A stretch of 48,837 nt of DNA from Blautia caecimuris (GTDB lineage: Bacteria > Bacillota > Clostridia > Lachnospirales > Lachnospiraceae). The stretch is from positions 1 through 48,837 of the forward strand of contig NZ_JANJZT010000028.1 in assembly GCF_024622975.1 (NCBI RefSeq). The letters are read 5' to 3'. How positions within the stretch are numbered: position 1 is the first letter of the stretch; each line of letters starts with the position of its first letter. The notes below the pieces were generated by a model that was given only the letters and a program-made list of their open reading frames with translations, was not told where the DNA came from and made no database searches. Positions 42,618 to 48,837 of this stretch are shown here, piece by piece. The position numbers and the translations under genes are program-made.

Positions 42618-42653
42618 AAAAAGAGGGCAAAGTGAGATCTTTCACTTTGCCCT
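42618..42653 (-). terminator. Strong terminator in the transfer-operon leader (II)
   Basis: A perfect 12-bp stem (42624-42635 with 42642-42653), 6-nt loop, and five T on the minus strand (42622-42618). It lies between the promoter (42826-42854) and the first transfer gene, so transcription of the operon must pass it. Confidence 0.88.
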
Positions 42654-42748
42654 GGCTTATAGTTTTCCTGCCTCATAAAAGCTTCAGTCCGGTCAATACG
42701 GAGGAACGCTTATTCCATATTTAGTTGTGATACTCCTTTCCATGCACT

Positions 42749-42800
42749 AAAAAACGCAGCTTGCACCAGAAAAGAGGCATTCTCTGGAAAGCTACGTTTT
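42749..42800 (-). terminator. Terminator in the transfer-operon leader (I)
   Basis: A 12-bp outer stem (42751-42762 with 42789-42800, one G-U) with an inner CCAGA/TCTGG hairpin, then six T on the minus strand (42754-42749). It is the first obstacle about 25 nt after the likely transcription start. The stretch between terminators I and II (42654-42748) holds an AAAGGAG followed by no usable ORF. Confidence 0.82.
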
Positions 42801-42825
42801 CGCTACATATAATTTTGACAGTATC

Positions 42826-42854
42826 ATTCTAACATGGGTAGATTTCCCTGTAAA
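42826..42854 (-). promoter_or_regulatory. Promoter of the transfer operon
   Basis: On the minus strand, -35 TTTACA (42854-42849), a 17-bp spacer and -10 TAGAAT (42831-42826). Start near 42820. The leader to the VirB2-like TTG is about 220 nt and contains two terminators. Confidence 0.7.
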
Positions 42855-42952
42855 TCGCAGAAGTGTGCCAAGTTGAGCCAAGATGAGGAAAGAAATGTGA
42901 CAGAAGAAGATGTGTGATAAATTACTGAAAAAGGCTAATATGAAGAAATGCC

Positions 42953-42984
42953 AAAGGACATATTCTGTTATAATAGTCCTTTGA
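42953..42984 (-). terminator. Hairpin after the AAA ATPase gene
   Basis: An 8-bp stem (CAAAGGAC 42953-42960 with GTCCTTTG 42977-42984) with a 16-nt loop, 7 nt after the ATPase stop at 42991. The T-run on the minus strand is weak. Confidence 0.55.
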
Positions 42985-42990
42985 CATTTT

Positions 42991-44364
42991 CTACTTTCTA
43001 TCTTTTTCTAAAATATTCTGTATTTTATGTTCGTCATAAGAAGGAAGTACATCTTCTAAGGTTCCATCGAACATAGCTGCATATACTTTTTTATCTGCTC
43101 GTAATTGATATTTTTCTAATGGATTGAGGATAGATTCTCCTTTATCATTTTTTATAACAAAACATATTTCATCGTTACGAAGAATTTCTGCTGCTAACAA
43201 GCGTGATTCATGGCTTGTAATAATTAGTTGGGTGTTTCTTTCTTCTGCCATTTTGAGGAATAGTTCAATTATTCTAGTCGTCATAATGGGATGGAGGCAG
43301 CGATCCATTTCATCAATAACAAAAGTACGTCTATCAGAAATTTTAAGAAGAATTTCTATTAAATCCAATAAACGTGCAGTACCATCGGATTCTTCTTTTA
43401 AATTAAAATAGATAGATTTTTTTTCATGGCTAAATTCAATTGTTTTGATTACAAGATTATTATTTTCATCTAACTCAAAAGTATAAAATTCTTTATAAGA
43501 TCGGAGCATGATGGAAGGGTCATGCTTTTCATTTCCTGCTTTGTCTTTCTCCAGATCCGAAATAACTTTGTTGAATAATTCTTCTGGGATTTTATTTCTA
43601 ATAACATCTACAGGGACCTCTACTATTTTTAAATCACTTATACCTGTTCCAAGAGCATTTAAAAGATTAGCAATTTCGTTCAGGTTTGAATGTGAAAAAT
43701 AAGGATATCCAGTAAGGATGCTGTCGGGGTTACTTACGGTTAGTAAACTCCCAAACCAAACATATACTTTACGAAGAATTCTAAGTTCAGGATTATCTTC
43801 ATACATTTTAGCCTTTCCATGATTAATGATTGAAAGAAAGAGTAGCTCAGAATCAGCTATGCTATCTTCACCGTATATGTTTAATTTTTCAATTCCAGAA
43901 GTAGCTTTGAAATAGTCACCAACAAAAAAGGTACCATCTAAAAGATTACGGCAAAAAATTTGTCGTTGGACATTTGTTGGTGTTATTTCATAAAGATATT
44001 CTCTTTGAATCGAGCCTGTTTTAAGTAGGACAGAAAATCCATAAACAATATGCTTGTTTCCTAGAAGTAATTCGACCTCAAATGAAGAAGGAAGCGATTG
44101 GTTGCAAGGCTCCTGCCTAAAGTATTTATTTGTAAATCCATTTGGTAAACCATTTATAACCATGTCCTGAACAAATTGAAAAGCCTCTATTAAGTTAGAC
44201 TTTCCAGAGGCATTTGCTCCAAAGATCGCTTCACATTTCGTTAATTTAATATGTTTATCTTTGTATACTCGCTTAGAATTTTTTCGTGCTTTGCCAGCTT
44301 CCATGGAAAAGGTTTGCATTTGGTTAAAAGATAAAAAGTTCGCTAATGAAAATTTTATTAACAT
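42991..44364 (-). CDS. AAA/ABC-type ATPase, candidate defence protein
   Basis: A 457-aa ATPase of the OLD/RloA/AbiL-like group (AAA_15/AAA_21). Walker A is IFGANASGKSNLIEAFQF near residue 50, a signature-like EESDGTARLLDLIEIL lies in the last third, and Walker B is TFVIDEMDRCLHP, followed by the switch LIITSHESRLL. Such ATPases often pair with a nuclease or RloB-like partner in phage-defence systems. No partner gene follows on the same strand, so it may act alone or with the divergent operon at 44637. It has a good promoter at 44388-44416 and GAGGTG before the ATG. AT-rich like the rest of the cargo block. Confidence 0.85.
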   Translation of the reverse strand: MLIKFSLANFLSFNQMQTFSMEAGKARKNSKRVYKDKHIKLTKCEAIFGANASGKSNLIEAFQFVQDMVINGLPNGFTNKYFRQEPCNQSLPSSFEVELLLGNKHIVYGFSVLLKTGSIQREYLYEITPTNVQRQIFCRNLLDGTFFVGDYFKATSGIEKLNIYGEDSIADSELLFLSIINHGKAKMYEDNPELRILRKVYVWFGSLLTVSNPDSILTGYPYFSHSNLNEIANLLNALGTGISDLKIVEVPVDVIRNKIPEELFNKVISDLEKDKAGNEKHDPSIMLRSYKEFYTFELDENNNLVIKTIEFSHEKKSIYFNLKEESDGTARLLDLIEILLKISDRRTFVIDEMDRCLHPIMTTRIIELFLKMAEERNTQLIITSHESRLLAAEILRNDEICFVIKNDKGESILNPLEKYQLRADKKVYAAMFDGTLEDVLPSYDEHKIQNILEKDRK

Positions 44365-44387
44365 TGTTTGTCACCTCATATGTTTAT

Positions 44388-44416
44388 ATAATATATTGAA
44401 AAAACGAATTTGTCAA
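44388..44416 (-). promoter_or_regulatory. Promoter of the AAA ATPase gene
   Basis: On the minus strand, -35 TTGACA (44416-44411), 17-bp spacer and -10 TATTAT (44393-44388), 24 nt upstream of the ATG. This is a strong consensus promoter that points away from the MBL operon. Confidence 0.75.
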
Positions 44417-44499
44417 TTTTAAAAATGCATAAAATTAGTATATCACACAGAAAGATGCGCTGTTAAAACGAAAAAATCGTTTAAACTTAAAAAACAGGA

Positions 44500-44528
44500 T
44501 TGACATATTCTTGGATAGGTGGTATCTT
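44500..44528 (+). promoter_or_regulatory. Promoter of the MBL operon
   Basis: -35 TTGACA (44500-44505), 17-bp spacer and -10 TATCTT (44523-44528). Transcription would begin near 44535 and give a leader of about 100 nt. Confidence 0.75.
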
Positions 44529-44540
44529 TTTGTTAGCAGA

Positions 44541-44584
44541 CGGAAGTGGTGAGTGCTACTTTCGGATTAATTGGGAGGCCGCCC
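44541..44584 (+). promoter_or_regulatory. Structured 5' leader of the MBL operon
   Basis: The leader holds a hairpin CGGAAGT (44541-44547) with ACTTTCG (44558-44564, one G-U) and a GC-rich GGGAGGCCGCCC element (44573-44584). Such density of structure is unusual for this AT-rich block. It does not match a riboswitch class that I recognise. Confidence 0.45.
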
Positions 44585-44636
44585 GTAGGAACTTATTGAT
44601 TTTGCACATAATATTTTAAGAAAGGGATAGTAGTAT

Positions 44637-45503
44637 ATGAAAGTAATTTTTTTATCATCACAAGGTTACAAGGACTCAGGAGAAAATAAGGGAGACTGTA
44701 TTCTCATTGACACGAACAGTGAATTAGTTATTTATGACTGTGGGTGTGAAGAACATGCAAATCGAGTAATCGATTATATGGATAAACACCATTACTCAAA
44801 AGCCAAATTGGTACTTTCTCACAATGATGCGGATCATTTCGATGGAATTCCGTATCTTATAGAGGCAGGGAAAATATCAGATGTGTATACACTTCTATTA
44901 TTAAAATATAAGGATGATCTGTTAGAGAAAATAAATGATAAGCGTATTACGAGAGATTCATTAACAAGAAGGATTTCAGAAATATTTGCAAACATTTATT
45001 CACTCTCTGGCAAAGTGGTGCTAAAGGATATTTTCAGTGATACATTTATATGCAATGGAATTAGTATTATAGGACCAGATAAAGAGTATGCATTAGATGC
45101 TGTGGCTAAGCGTATTGATAATAGGCAAGGAGATACAATTGATAAAGAAACGATTGTAAATGCTGTCAGTACTCAGGTGAAGGTTATTGTTGGAACTAAG
45201 AATCTGTTGCTATGTGGAGATAGTAGTTATGAAGCAATCAAGAATAAACTTTCTGGTTTTAGTTTAATTCAGTTACCGCATCATGGTAAGAAAGAGCAGG
45301 CTGATAGAATATTTGAACAGAAGGGCTCTGTAGGTATAACGTATTATGTATCGGATAATACAGGTAACAGCAATGGTGGTTCAGATGATTTACCAGTACA
45401 GGGATATAATATTAAGAATACCCTGAAAGGAGATCAGGAATGTTCTTCCAATTCAGTCGGACTAATTAATGCACCGGTTCGTTCATACTATAGAGGTGAT
45501 TAA
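44637..45503 (+). CDS. ComEC-like metallo-beta-lactamase-fold protein
   Basis: A 288-aa MBL-fold hydrolase. The metal motif is LSHNDADHFDGI near residues 59-70, the HxDxDH form typical of ComEC/Rec2-type and other phosphodiesterase MBLs. LLLCGDSSYEAI gives the later Asp and LIQLPHHGKKEQ the final His. It is a free-standing soluble domain with no membrane helices. First in a three-gene operon with an unknown protein (2-nt gap) and a membrane protein. Substrate may be nucleic acid or a nucleotide; the last 40 residues contain a Gly/Asn/Ser-rich loop. AAGAAAGGG lies upstream of the ATG. Confidence 0.85.
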   Translation: MKVIFLSSQGYKDSGENKGDCILIDTNSELVIYDCGCEEHANRVIDYMDKHHYSKAKLVLSHNDADHFDGIPYLIEAGKISDVYTLLLLKYKDDLLEKINDKRITRDSLTRRISEIFANIYSLSGKVVLKDIFSDTFICNGISIIGPDKEYALDAVAKRIDNRQGDTIDKETIVNAVSTQVKVIVGTKNLLLCGDSSYEAIKNKLSGFSLIQLPHHGKKEQADRIFEQKGSVGITYYVSDNTGNSNGGSDDLPVQGYNIKNTLKGDQECSSNSVGLINAPVRSYYRGD

Positions 45504-45505
45504 AA

Positions 45506-45946
45506 GTGAGATATTTGATTGCTGAAAATCAAAGCAAAGAAATTGCAGCCAGACAGAAATACCTCTATGATATATTTCAACTTTATTTTATACCACAGAA
45601 CCCGGTTGATGGTTTTATTCCGCTAGTGCCTTTGGGCACTGCGGAATTTTCCGTAATATTTATTGTGGGACATTATGATCAGGTTAGAAAATATTTAAAG
45701 AGTAATATTAGAAATATCGAGGAAGGAACTATAGTGTTGATTACTTGTTATGCAAGTAAATTAAAAAGATTTAAGAAAAATGATAAAGTATGGTTTGTCT
45801 CTACTGCAGAAAATGAGTTGTCATATTGTTATAGAGGAAAGGACTATGGTTTTGAATTTGACATAACAGAATCAGAAATTGATTTCTATAATTGTTCCAA
45901 GTTGGAAGTTATGGAAAGAATAGAAAAATGTTTTCAACACTTATGA
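45506..45946 (+). CDS. Hypothetical protein, 146 aa
   Basis: Unrecognised. It starts with a GTG two bases after the MBL stop, with GAGGTG upstream. The predicted fold alternates strands and helices (FSVIFIVGHYDQVRKYLKSN, then GTIVLITCYASKLKRF) and could be a small Rossmann-like domain. No signal or membrane segment. Between an MBL enzyme and a membrane protein it could be a sensor, adaptor or immunity protein. Confidence 0.7.
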   Translation: MRYLIAENQSKEIAARQKYLYDIFQLYFIPQNPVDGFIPLVPLGTAEFSVIFIVGHYDQVRKYLKSNIRNIEEGTIVLITCYASKLKRFKKNDKVWFVSTAENELSYCYRGKDYGFEFDITESEIDFYNCSKLEVMERIEKCFQHL

Positions 45947-45956
45947 GGGAAGGACT

Positions 45957-46649
45957 ATGAATATAAAAATATTTGATGTTTATAATATACGAGCGAGACT
46001 GTCTGTATATATTATTATTATAGCACCTGTTATTTTGACATTGTACGCAATGTATGAGCCGGTTCGTAGTTTTAGTTTTTCAGTTGTATTTATTGCTATT
46101 TTATGTGCATTTTCTAATTATCTTTTTGCACTCCAACGATATATACAAAAAGATAAGATATATGGAAATACGACTGCTAAATATCTTTATTTGGAAGATG
46201 GGCATATAAATGCTTGCACTAAAAAGCGTTATTATAGAAAACTTAGCTTAATGGATGAAGGATTTAGTATTTTTGACACGCCAACAAATAGCAATGAGTT
46301 TAAGGAAGCATGTGCCAGTGCCATTCAATGGTTGCGTAACAATACACGAGAGAATAGACTTGTTCAAGAAGAAAATATGTTATGGGGATTTTATAAAAAC
46401 TTATTAAGTTTAAAAATAATTGGGATTATTTTTTCTATTATTGCCATAATTATTCTTATAACAATTTCGTTACCCATAAATATGAAAGAATTTTTTTATT
46501 CTTCATTAAATATGGGCGTACTTATAATAGATATATCCTTTGTGTTATTTTGGATTTTGGGAGTTAATAAAAAGATATATACTGTTCTGGATGAAAAGTA
46601 TGCTTATGCATTGCTTGGAGCTTTAGATACAATGTCAAATAATGGATAA
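45957..46649 (+). CDS. Four-helix membrane protein, possible effector
   Basis: A 230-aa protein with two membrane helices near the N-terminus (about residues 16-33 and 38-58), a cytoplasmic domain of about 90 residues, and two further helices (about 150-173 and 181-203). This two-plus-two layout with a cytoplasmic centre recalls SLATT-type effectors that open membranes in defence systems, but the sequence match is not conclusive. It starts 10 nt after the middle gene with GGAAGGAC upstream. The last gene of the operon; no terminator is obvious. Confidence 0.7.
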   Translation: MNIKIFDVYNIRARLSVYIIIIAPVILTLYAMYEPVRSFSFSVVFIAILCAFSNYLFALQRYIQKDKIYGNTTAKYLYLEDGHINACTKKRYYRKLSLMDEGFSIFDTPTNSNEFKEACASAIQWLRNNTRENRLVQEENMLWGFYKNLLSLKIIGIIFSIIAIIILITISLPINMKEFFYSSLNMGVLIIDISFVLFWILGVNKKIYTVLDEKYAYALLGALDTMSNNG

Positions 46650-46752
46650 TTTGCGGGTTCAGTAAAGCTTATTCCTAACATTAAAATTTATCCAAAGTTT
46701 TCGAGTATGCCATTTTACTATATAAGGATTGCAAGATAAAAAAGGCTATATC

Positions 46753-46781
46753 TTGTCAAAACAAAACAACTCTGGTAAAAT
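46753..46781 (+). promoter_or_regulatory. Promoter of the type I toxin mRNA
   Basis: -35 TTGTCA (46753-46758), 17-bp spacer and -10 TAAAAT (46776-46781). The leader is about 105 nt with a CAGAGGG/CCCTCTG hairpin (46826-46832 with 46839-46845) and a ribosome site AAAGGAGG before the toxin ATG. Confidence 0.7.
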
Positions 46782-46894
46782 GATTGTGGGCACTACTTGA
46801 AAACGGTAGGCGGTTAGTCCTTCAACAGAGGGACTGGACCCTCTGATTACATAGAAATCCTTTATGGGAAATCTGGGAAAGGAGGGCAAACTTT

Positions 46895-46987
46895 ATGACT
46901 GATTTTGAACTGCTCTCCATCGTACTGATGATACTTGGTATCGTAGTATCGATTTTGATTGCATACATAGATCATACAAAAAAGTAA
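46895..46987 (+). CDS. Type I toxin, holin-like small membrane peptide
   Basis: A 30-aa hydrophobic peptide: MTDFELLSIVLMILGIVVSI and then LIAYIDHTKK. A single membrane helix with an acidic start and basic end (YIDHTKK) matches the putative holin-like toxin family (Hol_Tox) of Firmicute type I systems. AAAGGAGG lies about 9 nt upstream. The stop codon lies inside the terminator stem. An inward antisense promoter on the other strand overlaps the 3' end. Expression would depolarise the membrane if the antisense RNA is lost. Confidence 0.82.
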   Translation: MTDFELLSIVLMILGIVVSILIAYIDHTKK

Positions 46988-47070
46988 CCGCCCCGGCCAA
47001 GGAAACGGTTACTTTTTAAAAAGTATACATATATCTTTGGACTAACCGCTTATCGGTAGTGCCTTTTTCT
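46977..47070 (-). ncRNA. Predicted antisense antitoxin RNA
   Basis: A convergent promoter at 47077-47105 should start an RNA near 47070 that runs left and ends at the shared terminator (about 46977). It would be about 90-95 nt and complementary to the 3' end of the toxin mRNA, including its terminator hairpin. This is the arrangement of Fst- and TxpA/RatA-like systems. Size and ends are inferred from promoter and terminator only. Confidence 0.65.
46981..47017. terminator. Bidirectional terminator shared by toxin and antitoxin
   Basis: A 10-bp stem (AAAGTAACCG 46981-46990 with CGGTTACTTT 47006-47015), 15-nt loop, with T-runs on both strands (TTTTT on plus; TTTTTT on minus). It stops both RNAs and gives them a complementary hairpin. 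Confidence 0.85.
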
Positions 47071-47076
47071 ATTTTT

Positions 47077-47105
47077 ATTCTATCAGAGATAGAGGAAGTT
47101 GTCAA
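47077..47105 (-). promoter_or_regulatory. Promoter of the antisense RNA
   Basis: On the minus strand, -35 TTGACA (47105-47100), 17-bp spacer and -10 TAGAAT (47082-47077). It is closer to consensus than the toxin promoter, as is usual for antitoxin RNAs. Confidence 0.78.
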
Positions 47106-47166
47106 ATTCCTTTTGAGTTTGGATAAAGAAATGAAGTATATATCGAATGAAAATAAGTTTATATGA

Positions 47167-47209
47167 GAACATAGCACCATCAAAGTAAGATTTTGAAAGT
47201 GCTATGTTC
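47167..47209. terminator. Hairpin after the S1-domain gene
   Basis: A perfect 11-bp stem (GAACATAGCAC 47167-47177 with GTGCTATGTTC 47199-47209) with a 21-nt loop, 28 nt after the stop of the S1-domain gene. The T-run is poor on both strands, so it may be a weak terminator or a boundary between transfer genes and the cargo block. Confidence 0.55.
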
Positions 47210-47236
47210 TTGTTCATAAGAGGTGTTATGCCTGGA

Positions 47237-48166
47237 TTATAAATTCTGTTTAATAATTCGTGTAATGATGCCCACTGCAACATTTCGATCTTCGTCAATA
47301 TGTGTCACAACAAAGGACACCTTATCTTTCTTCCCAACGGTGCGGCTGTCGTAGCAACTGTGAGCAATGGCGTTGACACCCAGTTCTAACCGGACAAAAA
47401 CAGTTCCTTTGTGGATGTCTTCCACCGTTCCGGCATATTTTCCCTGTACCCGACAATTTTTCAGATTTTCTTTGCTGGTGTTGCCTTCCACGCTTTTTAC
47501 ATCTGCATGGATGGAGAGCGTTTCCGGGGAATCTCCCTGGATAGTTAAGATCCGGACCAGAATATGTTCCCCTACTTGGAATCGTTCCCTGGCATCACCC
47601 AGCCAGTCAAAAGACAGATCTCTTGCAAGGATGGAAGTTTCTACACCAAAGATTTCTGCCCGGACTACTTTTTCAGCAACGGCAATGACTCTGGCCTGCA
47701 CAATACGGTCTTCGTGGATTTTAGTCTGTCCGGAAGAGTCCTGATCAAAATAGAAAATCTGACGTTTCTTCAGCATAGCATCTTTCCGGCTGGCAACGAT
47801 GCTTCTGGATTTGGTATCCAGTCCTTTGATTACAAAGTCGATTTCACAACCAAGCATATTATTAAGGACTTTGTTCTGTCTAAGAGAGAGATCTCCGTAA
47901 TCATGAGTTTCATCCTGGATCAGGTTGATCATCATTTCCGAGATGGGGATGACTGCCCGATAATCTTTATAGTAAATAATTGCTATTAAGCTGCCGGCTT
48001 CGGTCTTTTCAATACCTCCCAGAATGCCGGTGAGAATTTTCCGGGTACGATAGGCATTTTGGATGTCATGCCAGATTAAATCCGCTTTTGATTGAGCAGT
48101 TTCTAATACAGTATCGGAGTCAAGGGTTAAAATAGGGGTGTTGAGGTTCATTGTTTCGTTTGCCAT
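47237..48166 (-). CDS. S1-domain RNA-binding protein
   Basis: A 309-aa protein built from S1-type OB folds. The first, around residues 40-130, has ILTGILGGIEKTEAGSLIAI. The second, near residues 150-225, has RIVQARVIAVAEKVVRAEIF. The third, near residues 235-300, has VQGKYAGTVEDIHKGTVFVR. It resembles truncated ribosomal S1 proteins found on conjugative elements, where it may help translation of element mRNAs or bind RNA near the transfer machinery. It follows virD4 by 25 nt with GAAAGGAG upstream and probably shares its transcript. Confidence 0.83.
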   Translation of the reverse strand: MANETMNLNTPILTLDSDTVLETAQSKADLIWHDIQNAYRTRKILTGILGGIEKTEAGSLIAIIYYKDYRAVIPISEMMINLIQDETHDYGDLSLRQNKVLNNMLGCEIDFVIKGLDTKSRSIVASRKDAMLKKRQIFYFDQDSSGQTKIHEDRIVQARVIAVAEKVVRAEIFGVETSILARDLSFDWLGDARERFQVGEHILVRILTIQGDSPETLSIHADVKSVEGNTSKENLKNCRVQGKYAGTVEDIHKGTVFVRLELGVNAIAHSCYDSRTVGKKDKVSFVVTHIDEDRNVAVGIITRIIKQNL

Positions 48167-48191
48167 AAATGTTATCTCCTTTCAAAATGTG

Positions 48192-48769
48192 TTATGACAT
48201 GATGGAATCTTTATCTAAAGGAACCATGCCAGAGTCGGGGGAATCTTCTATAAAACTTTCCGGAAGTAAATCCTCCATAAAATCATCGGGAGTAGGTTCC
48301 TGATAAACGGGTTCGGATGTAAAATGTGGTTTCTGTTTTGCCATTGATGCAGAAGATGAACGGCGTTTCCTTTTGGATAATCCGGATGAGGGCTGTGGTC
48401 GATAATCTGTTTCTTCCGAGGACCCATTTTTGCGCCATTCAGGTATGTGTTCCGATGCTTTTCTTGGTGTCAGCTTTTGGGCATCTGGATGCAGGGTATA
48501 ATCGTACTTTTCTACTTTTAGGACTTTTTGTCCACGTAGGATAACCAAAGCAGTATCAAGCGGGAGCCGCAAGATTTCATCTGGTGTTAAGAGTTTTCGT
48601 TTGCCGATAGATTTTGTCTGCCGGTATTCCGGTGTATAGTCGGATACCCGCCAGCTATTGAGTTGCTTGGCTTCGCTGCTTACCCCTACGGTTACATCGC
48701 CGCTGCGGTTACTGATAAAGGTAGCAGTAACTTCATCTGTGCAGCCCAAAAAGAGCTGGGTGTCATGAG
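48192..48769 (-). CDS. VirD4/TraG coupling protein, last exon
   Basis: The C-terminal part of the type IV coupling ATPase that brings DNA to the channel. The first codons read HDTQLFLGCTDEVTATFISN, the conserved end of the TraG/VirD4 ATPase domain. They continue to YRQTKSIGKRKLLTPDEIL and a variable acidic/basic tail of about 75 residues. The upstream frame is closed by a TGA six codons earlier, and the adjoining sequence looks like a group II intron 3' end. The exon therefore begins at about 48769 with CTCATGACACC, after the intron. The rest of the gene lies beyond the window. Function requires splicing. Confidence 0.85.
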
Positions 48770-48837
48770 GTAAGGTTCAGCTTGTCCTTTACAGGACTTG
48801 CATCCCCTCCCTCCCAAACCGCACGTACACCTCTCGA
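48770..48837 (-). mobile_element. 3' end of a group II intron
   Basis: On the minus strand the window begins with TCGAGAGGTGTACGTGCGG (48837 on) and then TTTGGGAGGGAGGGG. The first part is the 3' half of domain V, with a GAGA tetraloop and the CGTGCGGTT strand that pairs with the domain V start. A short hairpin GTCCT/AGGAC (48784-48797) follows as domain VI, and the last bases are AC (48771-48770), a valid group II 3' end. The intron lies in virD4. Its 5' part and its reverse transcriptase, if any, are outside the window. Confidence 0.72.

Larger units (their letters stand above)
46789..47063. repeat. Inverted repeats flanking the toxin gene
   Basis: The blocks GGCACTAC (46789-46796) and GCGGTTAGTCC (46810-46820) on the left recur in inverse orientation on the right (47039-47063: GGACTAACCGC and GTAGTGCC). 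As both promoters face inward, the two RNAs begin with nearly the same sequence, so these ends do not pair with each other. Confidence 0.7.
1..48837. mobile_element. Segment of a large conjugative element
   Basis: Most of the window is one leftward backbone. It carries DNA-maintenance genes (SSB, MoxR/VWA, methyltransferase, SpoVT-like regulator) and type IV secretion genes (VirB2-, VirB6-, VirB4- and VirD4-like, a cell-wall hydrolase and a surface adhesin). Three cargo blocks interrupt it: magnesium ATPases, a RiPP cluster, and an ATPase/MBL/toxin block. This is the usual make-up of a clostridial integrative conjugative element or large conjugative plasmid. Neither end, nor a relaxase or integrase, is visible, so the type and limits of the element are inferred. 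Confidence 0.7.

Noticed and set aside
42693..42743. 16-aa ORF in the transfer-operon leader
   Set aside because: It has two prolines near its end, but no ribosome site lies before its ATG.
42660..42820. T-box riboswitch in the transfer-operon leader
   Set aside because: No T-box sequence or specifier loop could be recognised.
44541..44584. Guanidine, c-di-GMP or preQ1 riboswitch before the MBL operon
   Set aside because: Conserved core nucleotides of those classes are not present.
45957..46649. Firm SLATT-family assignment
   Set aside because: Helix layout agrees, but no diagnostic sequence motif can be confirmed by eye.

Overview
This window is a segment of a large conjugative element (integrative/conjugative type) from a low-GC Firmicute, most likely a gut Clostridia/Lachnospiraceae member. 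The evidence is strong AGGAGG ribosome sites, frequent GTG/TTG starts, Gram-positive promoter spacing, a Gram-positive LexA box, a sporulation-type AbrB/SpoVT regulator, a VaFE/SpaA surface adhesin, a PrgI-VirB4 fusion ATPase and a VirD4 coupling protein interrupted by a group II intron. No relaxase, integrase, attachment site or origin is visible, so both ends of the element lie outside. There are no rRNA, tRNA or CRISPR loci.

Layout. (1) 1-2,454: a rightward SOS-controlled trio (Y-family polymerase, unknown protein, SRAP/HMCES-like protein) behind a promoter whose LexA box lies between -35 and -10. (2) 2,505-12,913: a long leftward maintenance operon running SSB, membrane protein, MoxR-like AAA+ ATPase, small XRE repressor, VWA protein with an HEIGH motif, SpoVT-like regulator, DNA methyltransferase and several unknown genes. 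It has a promoter, a leader with an intrinsic terminator, and internal terminators between gene groups. (3) 12,960-20,128: a leftward magnesium-transport island with two MgtA-type P-type ATPases, an OmpR-type DNA-binding protein without a receiver domain, small membrane proteins, two matching PhoB-box-like operators, and a translated leader peptide plus Shine-Dalgarno-sequestering hairpin in front of the second mgtA. (4) 20,723-27,825: a rightward, AT-rich RiPP island: sigma factor, membrane protein (possible anti-sigma), ABC ATPase and permease, ABC exporter, radical SAM/SPASM enzyme and a six-cysteine precursor peptide. (5) 27,873-42,854: leftward conjugation genes: VirB2-like, VirB6-like, signal-peptide membrane protein, lysozyme/C39 cell-wall hydrolase, anchored accessory protein, PrgI-VirB4, VaFE adhesin, small genes, zinc-finger protein and a sigma-like regulator. 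The operon has a well-formed promoter and two tandem terminators in its 5' leader. (6) 42,991-47,105: a cargo block with a solitary AAA ATPase divergent from a three-gene operon (metallo-beta-lactamase fold, unknown, membrane protein) and a type I toxin-antitoxin locus with a predicted antisense RNA. (7) 47,237-48,837: an S1-domain protein and the last exon of virD4, ending in the 3' end of a group II intron.

The backbone genes (maintenance, DNA transfer, adhesion) are leftward. The three cargo blocks differ in orientation or base composition and probably arrived separately. The best candidates for undescribed biology are the mgtA translational-attenuation leader with its shared operator pair, the six-cysteine RiPP cluster, the MBL/unknown/membrane-protein operon, and the leader terminators that precede both backbone operons.
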